DNA of 64,000 nt from JAKPUX01 sp035353815 (GTDB lineage Bacteria; Zhuqueibacterota; Zhuqueibacteria; Residuimicrobiales; Residuimicrobiaceae): the NCBI GenBank assembly GCA_035353815.1, contig DAOQAG010000013.1, forward strand, positions 32,166 to 96,165. Reading direction: 5' to 3'. The first letter of the stretch is position 1; every line of letters begins with the position of its first letter. Below the pieces are notes generated by a model, which was given only the letters and a program-made list of their open reading frames with translations, made no database searches and was not told the origin of the DNA. The translations under genes and the position numbers were made by a program. Shown here piece after piece: positions 24,785-33,140 of the stretch.

Positions 24785-25399
24785 TCACATCACTCTGGTT
24801 TGCAATTCGGCCAATCCCGTCGCCAGCGTGGCGGCGAGGCGGTCCATCGCGAGGGGATAACCGAGCTGCCAGAGGGAAGTGACGAAAGCCTCATGCCGGC
24901 GCTGGCGGCGATAGTCGGGTTCACGCGAGGGGTGGGTGAGATAGGTCGAAAGACGCGCGAGATTGGGATGGAGCAGCAGCGAGCCCTGGTAGAAAAAGAG
25001 GGTGCGCGATTTGAACATCGAGCAGCCGAGGATCTTTTGACCGTTTACGGCAATGTCACTGATCCCGGCGGACTGAGCACCGGTGATGCCATATTCCTGC
25101 TCGAGCAGGGCGATCAGCCAGCTGTTGATGTATTGAAAAAAGGTATAGGGCGAATCGCTTTTGCGGCTGATGAAGGCGCAGCTCAGGCAGAGGACGCCAG
25201 GCATGAGCACCACCGCTCCCCCACCGCCGCGGCGCCGGATCACCGGCACGCCATCGCGGCGGCAGGCGCTGAGGTTCACCTCCTGCTCGGCGCGCTGGCC
25301 ATGGCCGATCACCACCGCAATGCCCTGCGGTTCCCAGAGTTCGGCGAGAAAGGGCGTGCCCTCCCCCACGCGGGTATAGAGATCATCGTGGATGTTCAT
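24785..25399 (-). CDS. Lipoate-protein ligase-like protein (BPL/LplA/LipB family)
   Basis: 204 residues from ATG 25399; a TTG at 25447 would add 16 residues with no RBS. It carries the family's R-R-R-G-G-G-G-A-V-V motif (55-64) and the lysine of the ...SDIAVNGQKILG motif (K122), the lysine that contacts the acyl-adenylate in LplA, followed by F-Y-Q-G-S-L-L-L. It is shorter than E. coli LplA and lacks its C-terminal domain, like the single-domain ligases and octanoyltransferases of other bacteria. It transfers lipoate or octanoate to carrier lysines. Which of the two it uses, or whether it is an amidotransferase, cannot be told from sequence alone. Confidence 0.8.
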   Translation of the reverse strand: MNIHDDLYTRVGEGTPFLAELWEPQGIAVVIGHGQRAEQEVNLSACRRDGVPVIRRRGGGGAVVLMPGVLCLSCAFISRKSDSPYTFFQYINSWLIALLEQEYGITGAQSAGISDIAVNGQKILGCSMFKSRTLFFYQGSLLLHPNLARLSTYLTHPSREPDYRRQRRHEAFVTSLWQLGYPLAMDRLAATLATGLAELQTRVM

Positions 25400-25563
25400 C
25401 GCCTCGCGCCTGGTGCTGCTTGGTGATTTCGCCGGCCCGTTCTGCAAAAACCGGCCGGAGCGGGAAGGAATTGTCTGGAAATTTGGGTTATTTATCCTAT
25501 ATTAGAGCGTCGGAAGCGGGGCACCACGCCCCACCCGGGTCTGTACCGCATTTCAGGATCACC

Positions 25564-26598
25564 ATGAGCGACGAGATCAGCCACAGGAAATACGACCATA
25601 TCCGTATCATCCGCGCCGATGGCGGCAGCGACCGCAGCAAGAGTTATTTCGATGCCATCGCCCTGCAGCACCATGCCCTGCCCGAGATCGATCTGAAAAA
25701 CATCGATCCCGGGATCGAGTTTCTCGGCAAATCGCTTTCCTTCCCCCTGATGATCGCCCCGATGACCGGCGGCGACCATGATCTGGTGCGCACCATCAAC
25801 AAGAATCTCGCCCGCGCCGCCGAGGCCACACAGGTGGCCATGGCCGTCGGCTCGCAGCGGGTGATGATCACCCACCCGGCCGCGCGGGAAAGTTTTTCCC
25901 TCCGCCCCCTGGCTCCGCACGCGGTCCTTATCGGCAACCTTGGCGCCGTGCAGCTCAATTACGGCTTTGGACTGAAAGAGTGCCTGCAGGCCATCGAAGT
26001 CCTGGATGCCGACGGACTCTATCTCCATCTCAATCCGCTGCAGGAGGCGATCCAGCCTGAAGGCGAGACCAATTTCAGCGGCCTGGCCGCCAAGATCGGC
26101 GCGGTCGCTGCGGCACTGCCCCGGCCGCTGCTGCTCAAGGAGGTCGGTTCGGGCATCTCACGCCGCGACGCCGAACTGCTGATCCGCCACGGCATCCGCT
26201 ATATCGACGCCGCCGGCAGCGGCGGCACCTCGTGGAGCCGGATCGAGCATTTCCGCCAGCAGCCCAATCGCGGCGCCGAGAGTAGCCAAACCGGCCTGCT
26301 CTTCCAGGATTGGGGCCTGCCCACCCCGGCTTTGCTCGAGCAGCTCGAGCCCCTCCGCGACCGAGTGACTCTGATCGCCTCCGGCGGCATCCGTTCAGGG
26401 CTGGACATGGCCAAGGCGATGATCCTCGGCGCGAGCCTCTGCGGCATCGCCAAGCCCTTTCTCGAACCGGCGCTGCGCTCGGCCGATGAGGTCATTCACC
26501 TTATCGAACGGCTGCGCCGGGAGTATGTCATCACCCTTTTCCTCCTCGGGATCACCCGCTCCGGGGAGTTGATCGGCAACCGGAGCTTGCTGGCTTGA
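25564..26598 (+). CDS. fni: Type 2 isopentenyl-diphosphate delta-isomerase
   Basis: 344 residues, normal length for the FMN/NADPH-dependent type 2 enzyme. Matching stretches are the N-terminal RKYDHI, APMTGG, AVGSQR, IQPEGETNF (metal/substrate site), KEVGSGIS and DAAGSGGTSWSRIE in the expected order. It interconverts IPP and DMAPP for isoprenoid synthesis. The start at 25564 is chosen (AGGA eight bases upstream, family N-terminus) although the frame is open to 25420. The transaldolase gene begins 39 bases downstream on the same strand. Confidence 0.95.
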   Translation: MSDEISHRKYDHIRIIRADGGSDRSKSYFDAIALQHHALPEIDLKNIDPGIEFLGKSLSFPLMIAPMTGGDHDLVRTINKNLARAAEATQVAMAVGSQRVMITHPAARESFSLRPLAPHAVLIGNLGAVQLNYGFGLKECLQAIEVLDADGLYLHLNPLQEAIQPEGETNFSGLAAKIGAVAAALPRPLLLKEVGSGISRRDAELLIRHGIRYIDAAGSGGTSWSRIEHFRQQPNRGAESSQTGLLFQDWGLPTPALLEQLEPLRDRVTLIASGGIRSGLDMAKAMILGASLCGIAKPFLEPALRSADEVIHLIERLRREYVITLFLLGITRSGELIGNRSLLA

Positions 26599-26637
26599 AG
26601 CTGTGAAACCGGACAAGTCCTTTGGATGGAGAGACGC

Positions 26638-27726
26638 ATGACGCGTATGCAAGAGCTGTTTGAAAATGGACAATCACTGTGGATCGATTATATCGAACGG
26701 GAATTCATCAGCCGCGGCAAGCTGGCGGAATGGATCCGGGAGGGGGTGCGCGGCCTCACCTCCAACCCCGCCATCTTCCAGAAAGCGATCAGTGAAGGCC
26801 ACGCCTACGACGCCGACATCGCCGCCCTGGCCGCCCGGGGTCTGACGACCGAAGCGATCTATGAAGCCCTGGCGATCGCCGACATCCGCGCCGCCGCGGA
26901 CGCCTTCCGACCGTTCTTTGCGGCGAGCCGGGGCGAAGACGGCTATGTCAGTCTCGAGGTCAATCCCGCTCTCGCCGATGATGCCCGCCAGACCATCCTC
27001 GAGGCGCAGCGGCTGCATGCCGCGGTGGAGCGGCCGAATCTGATGATCAAGATCCCCGCCACGGCTGCGGGGCTGGCCGCCATCCCGCAGGTGGTCGCAG
27101 CCGGGATCAGCGTCAACGCCACGCTGATCTTCAACAGCCGGCAGTACCATCAGGTCGCCGCGGCATGGTGCTCGGGTCTGGAGATGCTGCACGCCCGGGG
27201 CCAGGCCCTTGAGGGCATCGCTTCGGTCGCCTCCTTTTTTGTCAGCCGCCTCGATACCCGTCTCGACCCCCGGCTGGATCAGCTCAACCGCTCCGACCTG
27301 CAGGGCAAGCTGGCGGTGGCCAACGCCGCAGCCGCCTTCGAACTCGGTCAGGAACTGCACGCCGCGCCGCGCTGGCGGCAGCTGGCTGATGCCGGCGCCC
27401 GGCGGCAGCGTCTGCTCTGGGCGAGCACCGGGACCAAGAACACCAGCTACTCGGATACGCTCTATGTCGATGAACTGATCGGCCCGGCGACGGTCAATAC
27501 CGTGCCCCCGGCGACGCTGGCAGCATGGCTTGATCATGGCCGGACCGCCGCGGCCTTGCCTGCCGCCACCGCGACCTGCAAGATGGCGCTCGCCGCAGCA
27601 GCGGAACTGGGGATCAACCTTTACAGCGAAACCGAGGCGCTCCAGGCGGAAGGGGTGGCCGCCTTTGCCAGCTCCTTCACCGCGATGCTGCAGAGCGTCG
27701 CCGCCAAACAACACGCCCGCTCCTAG
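26638..27726 (+). CDS. tal: Transaldolase
   Basis: 362 residues, of the longer (mycobacterial-type) class. The Schiff-base lysine is K138 in LMIKIPAT, and the N-terminal GLTSNPAIF and later STGTKNTSYSD motifs match. It transfers dihydroxyacetone units in the non-oxidative pentose phosphate pathway, in the cytoplasm. The ATG at 26638 is preferred over 26626 because GGAGAG lies six bases before it. It probably shares a transcript with fni. Confidence 0.95.
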   Translation: MTRMQELFENGQSLWIDYIEREFISRGKLAEWIREGVRGLTSNPAIFQKAISEGHAYDADIAALAARGLTTEAIYEALAIADIRAAADAFRPFFAASRGEDGYVSLEVNPALADDARQTILEAQRLHAAVERPNLMIKIPATAAGLAAIPQVVAAGISVNATLIFNSRQYHQVAAAWCSGLEMLHARGQALEGIASVASFFVSRLDTRLDPRLDQLNRSDLQGKLAVANAAAAFELGQELHAAPRWRQLADAGARRQRLLWASTGTKNTSYSDTLYVDELIGPATVNTVPPATLAAWLDHGRTAAALPAATATCKMALAAAAELGINLYSETEALQAEGVAAFASSFTAMLQSVAAKQHARS

Positions 27727-27764
27727 GAATCCTTCCTTATCTTTCTCTTGGCGGCTGCTGTCTC

Positions 27765-27794
27765 GGCCGGCTCAAGGGCTTTCCCAAGCCGGCC
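27765..27794 (-). terminator. GC-rich hairpin without T tract after the DUF4838 gene
   Basis: Perfect arms GGCCGGCT / AGCCGGCC (27765-27772 and 27787-27794) around a 14-base loop that can form an inner GGG/CCC helix. No T run follows on either strand, so it is either a weak or factor-dependent end or a 3' stabilising hairpin. It lies between the converging tal and DUF4838 genes. Confidence 0.45.
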
Positions 27795-27810
27795 TCTGCG
27801 CCTCCAGGCG

Positions 27811-29832
27811 TTACTCCTCATAAACCCGGTCATAGGGGAGACGGTAGCGCTGCTGCAGCTTGTCCAGAAGCGCCCGGGCGCATTCCTCCAGCCCCGAACA
27901 GCGCAACGCGTTGACCTTGCCTCCGCCGCATTCCCGGTCTTCCACCGTAAACTGCTCCATACGCTGTACCACCTGCCGCAGCCGGATGGCCGCCTCCTCG
28001 CGCATGGCCGGTTCGTCCTCGCCCAGGGTCAGGGAACGGATGATATTATCATAAAACGTGACGATCAATTCGGCGAAGCGCAGCTGTTTCTCGGCGGCGA
28101 GCAGCCGGTCCAGGGTCGGATCAGGGAGATCGCCCTCGAGCATCTCGTCCATGACATGACGCGCATCATGCACCAGTTGGAAGGTCCGCTCCCAGGCGAC
28201 GCCCTCGTTGGAATCGGCATACACCTGATAGAGGTTGAAGTGGTGGTGGAAGCGCTCGAGCGGCAGCAGCGCTCCGTTAAAATCCGCCGCAGCCAGCTGG
28301 CGCACGCGGCCGGGCAGCTCGCCGCGCCAGGCGGCGGCATTAGCGAAGGCCTCCCCGACCATGTTGAGATATTCGAGGGTCATGGAGGCGGCGCCGGGAA
28401 AAGCGAAGGCGACGAAGGCCTGGCGCAGCGAATCGGCATTGAGATGCGGCTGCTGTAGGGCCTGGCCGAGCAGATAGTCCTGGTAGAAGCGGATGCCGTC
28501 GGGCCGGATGCTGGCCGGGGCATCGCAGAAAAAGCCCTGCACCCCGAGGCTGCGGCAGGTGGCGAGGTCCTGCGCGACCACGCTGTCGAGGAGCAGCGGC
28601 AGGCCGGCGAATTCGGCGGCATAATAGGTATCGACGAGGGCATGACGCGCGTAGGGGCTCGCCGCGAGCCATTTCACGACCCCGGCGAGGGCGCCGGCAT
28701 TGACCTCCACGCAGCGGGGATCGGCGAGGGCATGGTTATAGCAGCGCGGCCGGATGCGCGCGGCGAGGAGGACCTCGCTGCGCGGCCACTCCCGGGGCGC
28801 AAATTTTTGCGGCAGTTCGAGATCGCCGAGGGCGAGCAGGTTGGCCGCGGCGGGCAGGGTGCCCGCGTTTTTGCGCGCGGTCATCGCCGCGCCGATGCGG
28901 CTGGTCAGATAGAGCCAGCGATCCGTTTCCGTGCCAAGCTCCAGGCAGGCGGTGCAGCTGCAGAGCGGAGCAGCGGCCGCGGCATCCAGCAGATAGAGTC
29001 CGGTCCCACTCCGGCCGGAGAAGAGGGCGGTGATGAGCTGGCGGAGTGCGGCGCTGTCACTGCAGCAAAAGCCGGGTTTCCAGACCGCGGGCGCCTCACA
29101 GCGGCGTACCTCCGCGAGGCCGAGGCGGTGCAGCGCATCCGGATCGGCCCATCCGGCCGGCAGGTGGGTGAAGCGCTGCCGCGCCCACCACCGCAGGCTG
29201 GCGGAGTCGGCTGGCACCCCTCCCTCCGGGCAGGTCGGCAGCAGGCCGCAGAGTTCGAGGCCGGCGGGCGGAAGAGTGACGGCCTGAAGGACGCGGATCT
29301 CGTGACGCGGCGCGAGGTAGACCCCGCCGGCGCCGGGGAAGAGAAAGCGGACCCCCTGCTCATCGAGAAAGGCATAGACCGCGCGCAGCAGATCGACGTC
29401 GCTGCGGGCGGTGATGGCCAGGTAATGATTCTGCTCATCGCTCCAGCCCTCCCAGCGCCAGGCCGGGTCGGCACCCTGCCGCGAGCGGCGCTGCGCCTTA
29501 TCGAGCCGCCGGGCCGCAGTGGCGAAATGCGATTTCGCGCCCGGTCGGCCGAGGAAAAGAATCCGGCCATTCACCGCTTCTGCATCCGTGCGCACGGCGA
29601 TCGCGCTGTCGGGCCGGCCCAGCATCCGCGCGAGATAATGGCGCAATTCGGCGGCGGCGCGGAGACGGATCGGGGCGTCCGGATCCGCTGCTGCACCGGC
29701 ATCGGTCCTGGCCGGCACGACAATGGTGCAGGGGGCTCCGGGATCAGCCAGGGTGAAGGGAACAAACGACTCACGGCACTGCAACAGCACTGCGGCACAG
29801 CCGGCCAGAAGGCCCAGAACAAGCCTGTTCAT
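27811..29832 (-). CDS. DUF4838 domain lipoprotein
   Basis: 673 residues. The N-terminal hydrophobic stretch ends in LLAGC, a good lipobox. An N-terminal alpha/beta region with the pattern of glycosidase non-catalytic domains (IRLRAAAELRHYLARMLG, VRFLFPG) precedes DUF4838-type sequence: the cysteine pair in APLCSCTACLELG, and YCRSLGVQGFFCDAP-like strands. In related proteins this domain accompanies carbohydrate-active modules and is thought to bind or cut glycans, but no activity is established. The last 150 residues are helical (HHHFNLYQVYAD...). It is the last gene of the minus-strand run; the TPR gene stop lies 23 bases upstream. Confidence 0.7.
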   Translation of the reverse strand: MNRLVLGLLAGCAAVLLQCRESFVPFTLADPGAPCTIVVPARTDAGAAADPDAPIRLRAAAELRHYLARMLGRPDSAIAVRTDAEAVNGRILFLGRPGAKSHFATAARRLDKAQRRSRQGADPAWRWEGWSDEQNHYLAITARSDVDLLRAVYAFLDEQGVRFLFPGAGGVYLAPRHEIRVLQAVTLPPAGLELCGLLPTCPEGGVPADSASLRWWARQRFTHLPAGWADPDALHRLGLAEVRRCEAPAVWKPGFCCSDSAALRQLITALFSGRSGTGLYLLDAAAAAPLCSCTACLELGTETDRWLYLTSRIGAAMTARKNAGTLPAAANLLALGDLELPQKFAPREWPRSEVLLAARIRPRCYNHALADPRCVEVNAGALAGVVKWLAASPYARHALVDTYYAAEFAGLPLLLDSVVAQDLATCRSLGVQGFFCDAPASIRPDGIRFYQDYLLGQALQQPHLNADSLRQAFVAFAFPGAASMTLEYLNMVGEAFANAAAWRGELPGRVRQLAAADFNGALLPLERFHHHFNLYQVYADSNEGVAWERTFQLVHDARHVMDEMLEGDLPDPTLDRLLAAEKQLRFAELIVTFYDNIIRSLTLGEDEPAMREEAAIRLRQVVQRMEQFTVEDRECGGGKVNALRCSGLEECARALLDKLQQRYRLPYDRVYEE

Positions 29833-29855
29833 TCTGATTTCATTCCTTCAGCAAA

Positions 29856-32099
29856 TCATTGCGGGGTCAGTGCAGGCAGGCCGAGCGCCTTGAGAAAGGC
29901 ATCATTCAGGGCGATGCCGAGCTTTTGGGCGATGAGGGCCTCCTTGCGGGCGGCTTCAAGCTTGCCGAGAAAATAGAGGTTGACGGCCAGGGCCTGATGC
30001 GCGTGCCCATGGTCCGGCGCCGCGGCGACGGCCGCCTGCAGCCACTGGACCGCCTCTTCATGGGATTTCAGCTCGCCGAGGAGCGTCCCTTTGCCGTACA
30101 GTGCGGTCACGTTCGCGCCATCCCTCCCGAGAACCTGCTCGAAACAGGCACGCGCGTCCTCGTAGAGCCGTTTTTTAAGCAAGATCATCCCCTGGCTGGC
30201 GAGATAATCCGGATTTTTGGGATCGGCGGTCGCCGCCAGGCGATACTCCTCCATCGCGCGGTCAAAAAAGCCGGCTTCTTCATAGTCCAGCCCGAGAATG
30301 GCATGGCTGCGGGCGATCTCCTGGTCCGCTTTTTCGCTCTCGCCGAGGGTGCGGTAGATGCCGGCAAGCAGGTAGCGGCTCTCATCCTGCTTCGGATCCA
30401 GGGCGATCGCCTTGAGCAGTTCCTTGCGGGCCTCGCCAAATCGGCCCTGGCGGTTGAGCAAGCGGCCGTAGGCCAGGCGGATGGCCGCATCGTCGGGATA
30501 GAGCTTGATGCCGGAGCGCAGCGTCGCCTCCGCCTCTTTGAACTGGCCCTTGCGCTCCTGGACCTGGGCGAGCAGTCCATAGCTGCCGCGCAGGCGGGGC
30601 TGGAGGCGCCGGGCTTCCTGCAGCATGCTCCCGGCGGTGTCGAGCGAATCGGCGCGCAGCGCCGCGCGGGCGCGGTTGAGCCGGCCCTGGGCCAGCAGGG
30701 CGCGCGCCTCCTGCGGCTTGTTCTGCGCGATCCGCACCACCGCCAGATTCTCCGCCGGCTCCCACAATTCGGGCTGCAGTTCGATCGCCTGGGCGAAAGC
30801 CTTGCCGGCTTCGGCGTAATTGCCCGCCTGCAGCCAGGATTTGCCGAGGTTATTGAAGACCATGGCGTGATCGGTGCGGAGCTGCTGGCGGTCCTTGCAG
30901 GCGGCGAGCAGATCGAAATAGCCCTTGTCGATGACCTGGGTGGCGCGGCCGTAGCGGCGCTGCAGGTACTCATCATAGTTGGCGACCGCCTTTTCATAGG
31001 CCGCGCGTGCTCGCGCGGGATCCTCGGCCGCCATAAGGTTGCCCAGGGAATTATAGCCGGCCGAGAGGGTTGAATCGAGCGCGACCGCTTTCTGGATGGC
31101 CGCGACCGCCGCCTCTTTTTGGCCGAGGCGCTCCAGGATCGTCCCCTTCTGCAGATAGAAATTGGCCACGGCCGGGCGCAGCCGGATCGCGTGGTCGATA
31201 GAGGCCAGGGCGCTGGCCAGCGAATCGAGCCGCTCCTGGACGATGGAAAGGTTATAATGGATGGCCGGGGCGGCCGAATCGGCGACCAGAGCGCGGCGGA
31301 AATCGCGGCCCGCCTCCTCAAGCCGGTCCTGGTAGAGAAAGACCAGCCCGTGGTTATTGGCCGCCGAACTCATCTGCGGATTGCACTCGAGCGCCTTGCG
31401 GTAATTGAATTGCGCCTCCTCGAGCAGGCACTTGCGCGCCAGGACATTGCCGAGATTGAACCACGCCGGCGAAAACGTCGAATCCTGACGCAGCACCCGC
31501 TGATAACATTCCAGGGCCTGATCCAGCCGGCCGCTGCGGAAATAGAGCACGCCGAGGTTGTTCCACACCTCCTTGCGCGCCGAGTCGGCGGCCAGGGCCT
31601 TGAGGCTGGCCGCAATGGCAGCGTCGAACTCGTCAGCTTTGTCATAGATCTCCGCCTGGAGGAGGTATCCGGCGGCCGAGGCCGGCTCCAGCTCGATGAG
31701 CCGCTCTGCCGCGGCGAGCGCATAGTTGCGCAGCCCCAGTTCGCTGTAGGTCTTGGAGAGATTGCTGATGGCGCGGGTATAGTCGGGACGCAGGCGGATG
31801 GCCGTCTGGTAGTAGGCCAGCGCCGAATCGAGCTGGCGAAGATGATAAAAGGCCACACCGAGATCGTTTTGCGCCACGGGATCGTACGGCGTGAGCGCGA
31901 TGGCCTGCCGGAAGTGGGCGACCGCCTCGTGGTATTGGCCGGCCTCGATCGCGTCCGTCCCCTTTTTGATGTAAAAGGTCGCGGAGTTGTGGAGAAAGGC
32001 CTCGACCTCCTGATCCTTTTTGCGCCCGCCGGAGCAGGAGAAAGAGGCAAGGATGAAAATGCCCGCCATGAATGCGGTGATCATGCGGAACGGACGCAT
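29856..32099 (-). CDS. Long tetratricopeptide repeat lipoprotein
   Basis: 747 residues from ATG 32099 (AGGAGG seven bases upstream; the frame is open to 32150 but lacks an RBS there). A short hydrophobic leader ends in LASFSC, a plausible lipobox. The body consists almost entirely of 34-residue TPR units, about 18 by eye, with the usual A-x-x-x-L-G/A-x-x-Y ... A-x-x-x-Y/F-x-x-A-L pattern (YHEAVAHFRQAIALTPYDP is a clear example). An irregular break at about residues 365-420 divides two TPR arrays. TPR lipoproteins act as scaffolds. Its place downstream of the giant surface-protein genes suggests a role with them at the envelope, which is inference. Confidence 0.85.
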   Translation of the reverse strand: MRPFRMITAFMAGIFILASFSCSGGRKKDQEVEAFLHNSATFYIKKGTDAIEAGQYHEAVAHFRQAIALTPYDPVAQNDLGVAFYHLRQLDSALAYYQTAIRLRPDYTRAISNLSKTYSELGLRNYALAAAERLIELEPASAAGYLLQAEIYDKADEFDAAIAASLKALAADSARKEVWNNLGVLYFRSGRLDQALECYQRVLRQDSTFSPAWFNLGNVLARKCLLEEAQFNYRKALECNPQMSSAANNHGLVFLYQDRLEEAGRDFRRALVADSAAPAIHYNLSIVQERLDSLASALASIDHAIRLRPAVANFYLQKGTILERLGQKEAAVAAIQKAVALDSTLSAGYNSLGNLMAAEDPARARAAYEKAVANYDEYLQRRYGRATQVIDKGYFDLLAACKDRQQLRTDHAMVFNNLGKSWLQAGNYAEAGKAFAQAIELQPELWEPAENLAVVRIAQNKPQEARALLAQGRLNRARAALRADSLDTAGSMLQEARRLQPRLRGSYGLLAQVQERKGQFKEAEATLRSGIKLYPDDAAIRLAYGRLLNRQGRFGEARKELLKAIALDPKQDESRYLLAGIYRTLGESEKADQEIARSHAILGLDYEEAGFFDRAMEEYRLAATADPKNPDYLASQGMILLKKRLYEDARACFEQVLGRDGANVTALYGKGTLLGELKSHEEAVQWLQAAVAAAPDHGHAHQALAVNLYFLGKLEAARKEALIAQKLGIALNDAFLKALGLPALTPQ

Positions 32100-32161
32100 A
32101 GAAAGGCCTCCTGCGAGGAATGAGCAATGCAGCGGGTGTCCCATGTGCAAGGAGAACGGGT

Positions 32162-33031
32162 TCAGATATAGAGGATTGAAGCTACTGTTCCAATGTATGC
32201 GAGGATGCAGATCAGGATCGGCCGGTCGTGCAGCAGCACAACCTCGGGTGTCTCCCCCATGTTGAGATGGAGCACCAGGTAAAGATAGCGAAACAGTCCA
32301 TAAATGACAAAGGGCAATGTGAAGGCCAGATTGCGAGTGCCAAATTTTTCGACGGTGCCGGCATCCAGGGTGTAGAGCGCGTAGGCCATGAGGCAGGCAG
32401 CGGTGACGATGTTGATCATCTGGTCGAGCAGCTCGACCGTATAGAGCGCCAGCGTCGAACGCACCTGTGCGGCCTGGGCGCCCAGGGTTTTGACCTCGCT
32501 GCGCCGCTTGGTGAGGGCAAGGAAGAGCGACAAAAAGATCGTGCAGATGATCAGCCAGGAGGAGACCTTTTCCTGGGCGGCGATGGTGCCGCCAATGGCA
32601 CGCAGGACAAATCCCGAGGCGATGAGCAGCACATCGAGAATGATCACCCGCTTGAGCAGCAGCGAGTAGGAGTAGGTGAAAATCAGATAGGCGGCGAGGA
32701 TCCCGAAAAAGAGGGGATTGAGGTTCCAGGCCGCCGCCAGGCTGCCGACGGAGAGCAGGATGGCGAGCGCGATGGCCGTTCTGGGTGAGATCCGGCCCGC
32801 GGCGATGGGGCGCAACCGTTTGCGCGGATGCAGGGCGTCCTTGTTGCGGTCGATGACATCATTGACCAGGTAGCCACTGCTGGAAACGAGGCAAAAGAGG
32901 AGGAATGCGGCGAGGGTATCGAGGATCTTGCTGACAACGAGAAAATCCTCAGCGAAAAAGAGTCCCGCGAAAACAATGACATTCTTCAGCCACTGCTTGG
33001 GACGCAGTGAAATCCAGATGCTGTGGAGCAT
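32162..33031 (-). CDS. UbiA-family prenyltransferase, DPPR-synthase-like
   Basis: 289 residues with about eight hydrophobic segments, so an integral inner-membrane protein. The first Asp motif N57-D-x-x-D-x-x-x-D65 (NDVIDRNKD) is followed by HPRKRLRPIAAG, the hallmark of decaprenyl-phosphate phosphoribosyltransferase (5-phosphoribosyl-1-diphosphate donor) rather than of ubiquinone or menaquinone UbiA members. The product would be a polyprenyl-phospho-ribose used as sugar donor for surface glycans. No glycosyltransferase genes are close by. A different lipid acceptor cannot be excluded. It sits between the giant protein genes and the TPR/DUF4838 genes. Confidence 0.8.
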   Translation of the reverse strand: MLHSIWISLRPKQWLKNVIVFAGLFFAEDFLVVSKILDTLAAFLLFCLVSSSGYLVNDVIDRNKDALHPRKRLRPIAAGRISPRTAIALAILLSVGSLAAAWNLNPLFFGILAAYLIFTYSYSLLLKRVIILDVLLIASGFVLRAIGGTIAAQEKVSSWLIICTIFLSLFLALTKRRSEVKTLGAQAAQVRSTLALYTVELLDQMINIVTAACLMAYALYTLDAGTVEKFGTRNLAFTLPFVIYGLFRYLYLVLHLNMGETPEVVLLHDRPILICILAYIGTVASILYI

Positions 33032-33084
33032 GCGCCTCGATCCCTTCCCTCATCAGCCCGGTCCGCACCTGTGGAAAGCCCACA

Positions 33085-33120
33085 CCCCGGTCCGGCTGCG
33101 GATGCAGCAGCGGACCGGGG
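33085..33120 (-). terminator. GC-rich hairpin without T tract after the 1672-residue gene
   Basis: Arms CCCCGGTCCG / CGGACCGGGG (33085-33094 and 33111-33120), extendable by CTGC/GCAG with one bulged base. No T run follows on the minus strand. It is placed 21 bases after the stop of the 33141-38159 gene. Confidence 0.45.
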
Positions 33121-33140
33121 AATGGTGTAAAATAACATTT

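Noticed and set aside
28642..29976. 444-codon plus-strand frame over the DUF4838 gene
   Set aside because: Antisense shadow with Arg/Gly/Ala excess and no start signal.
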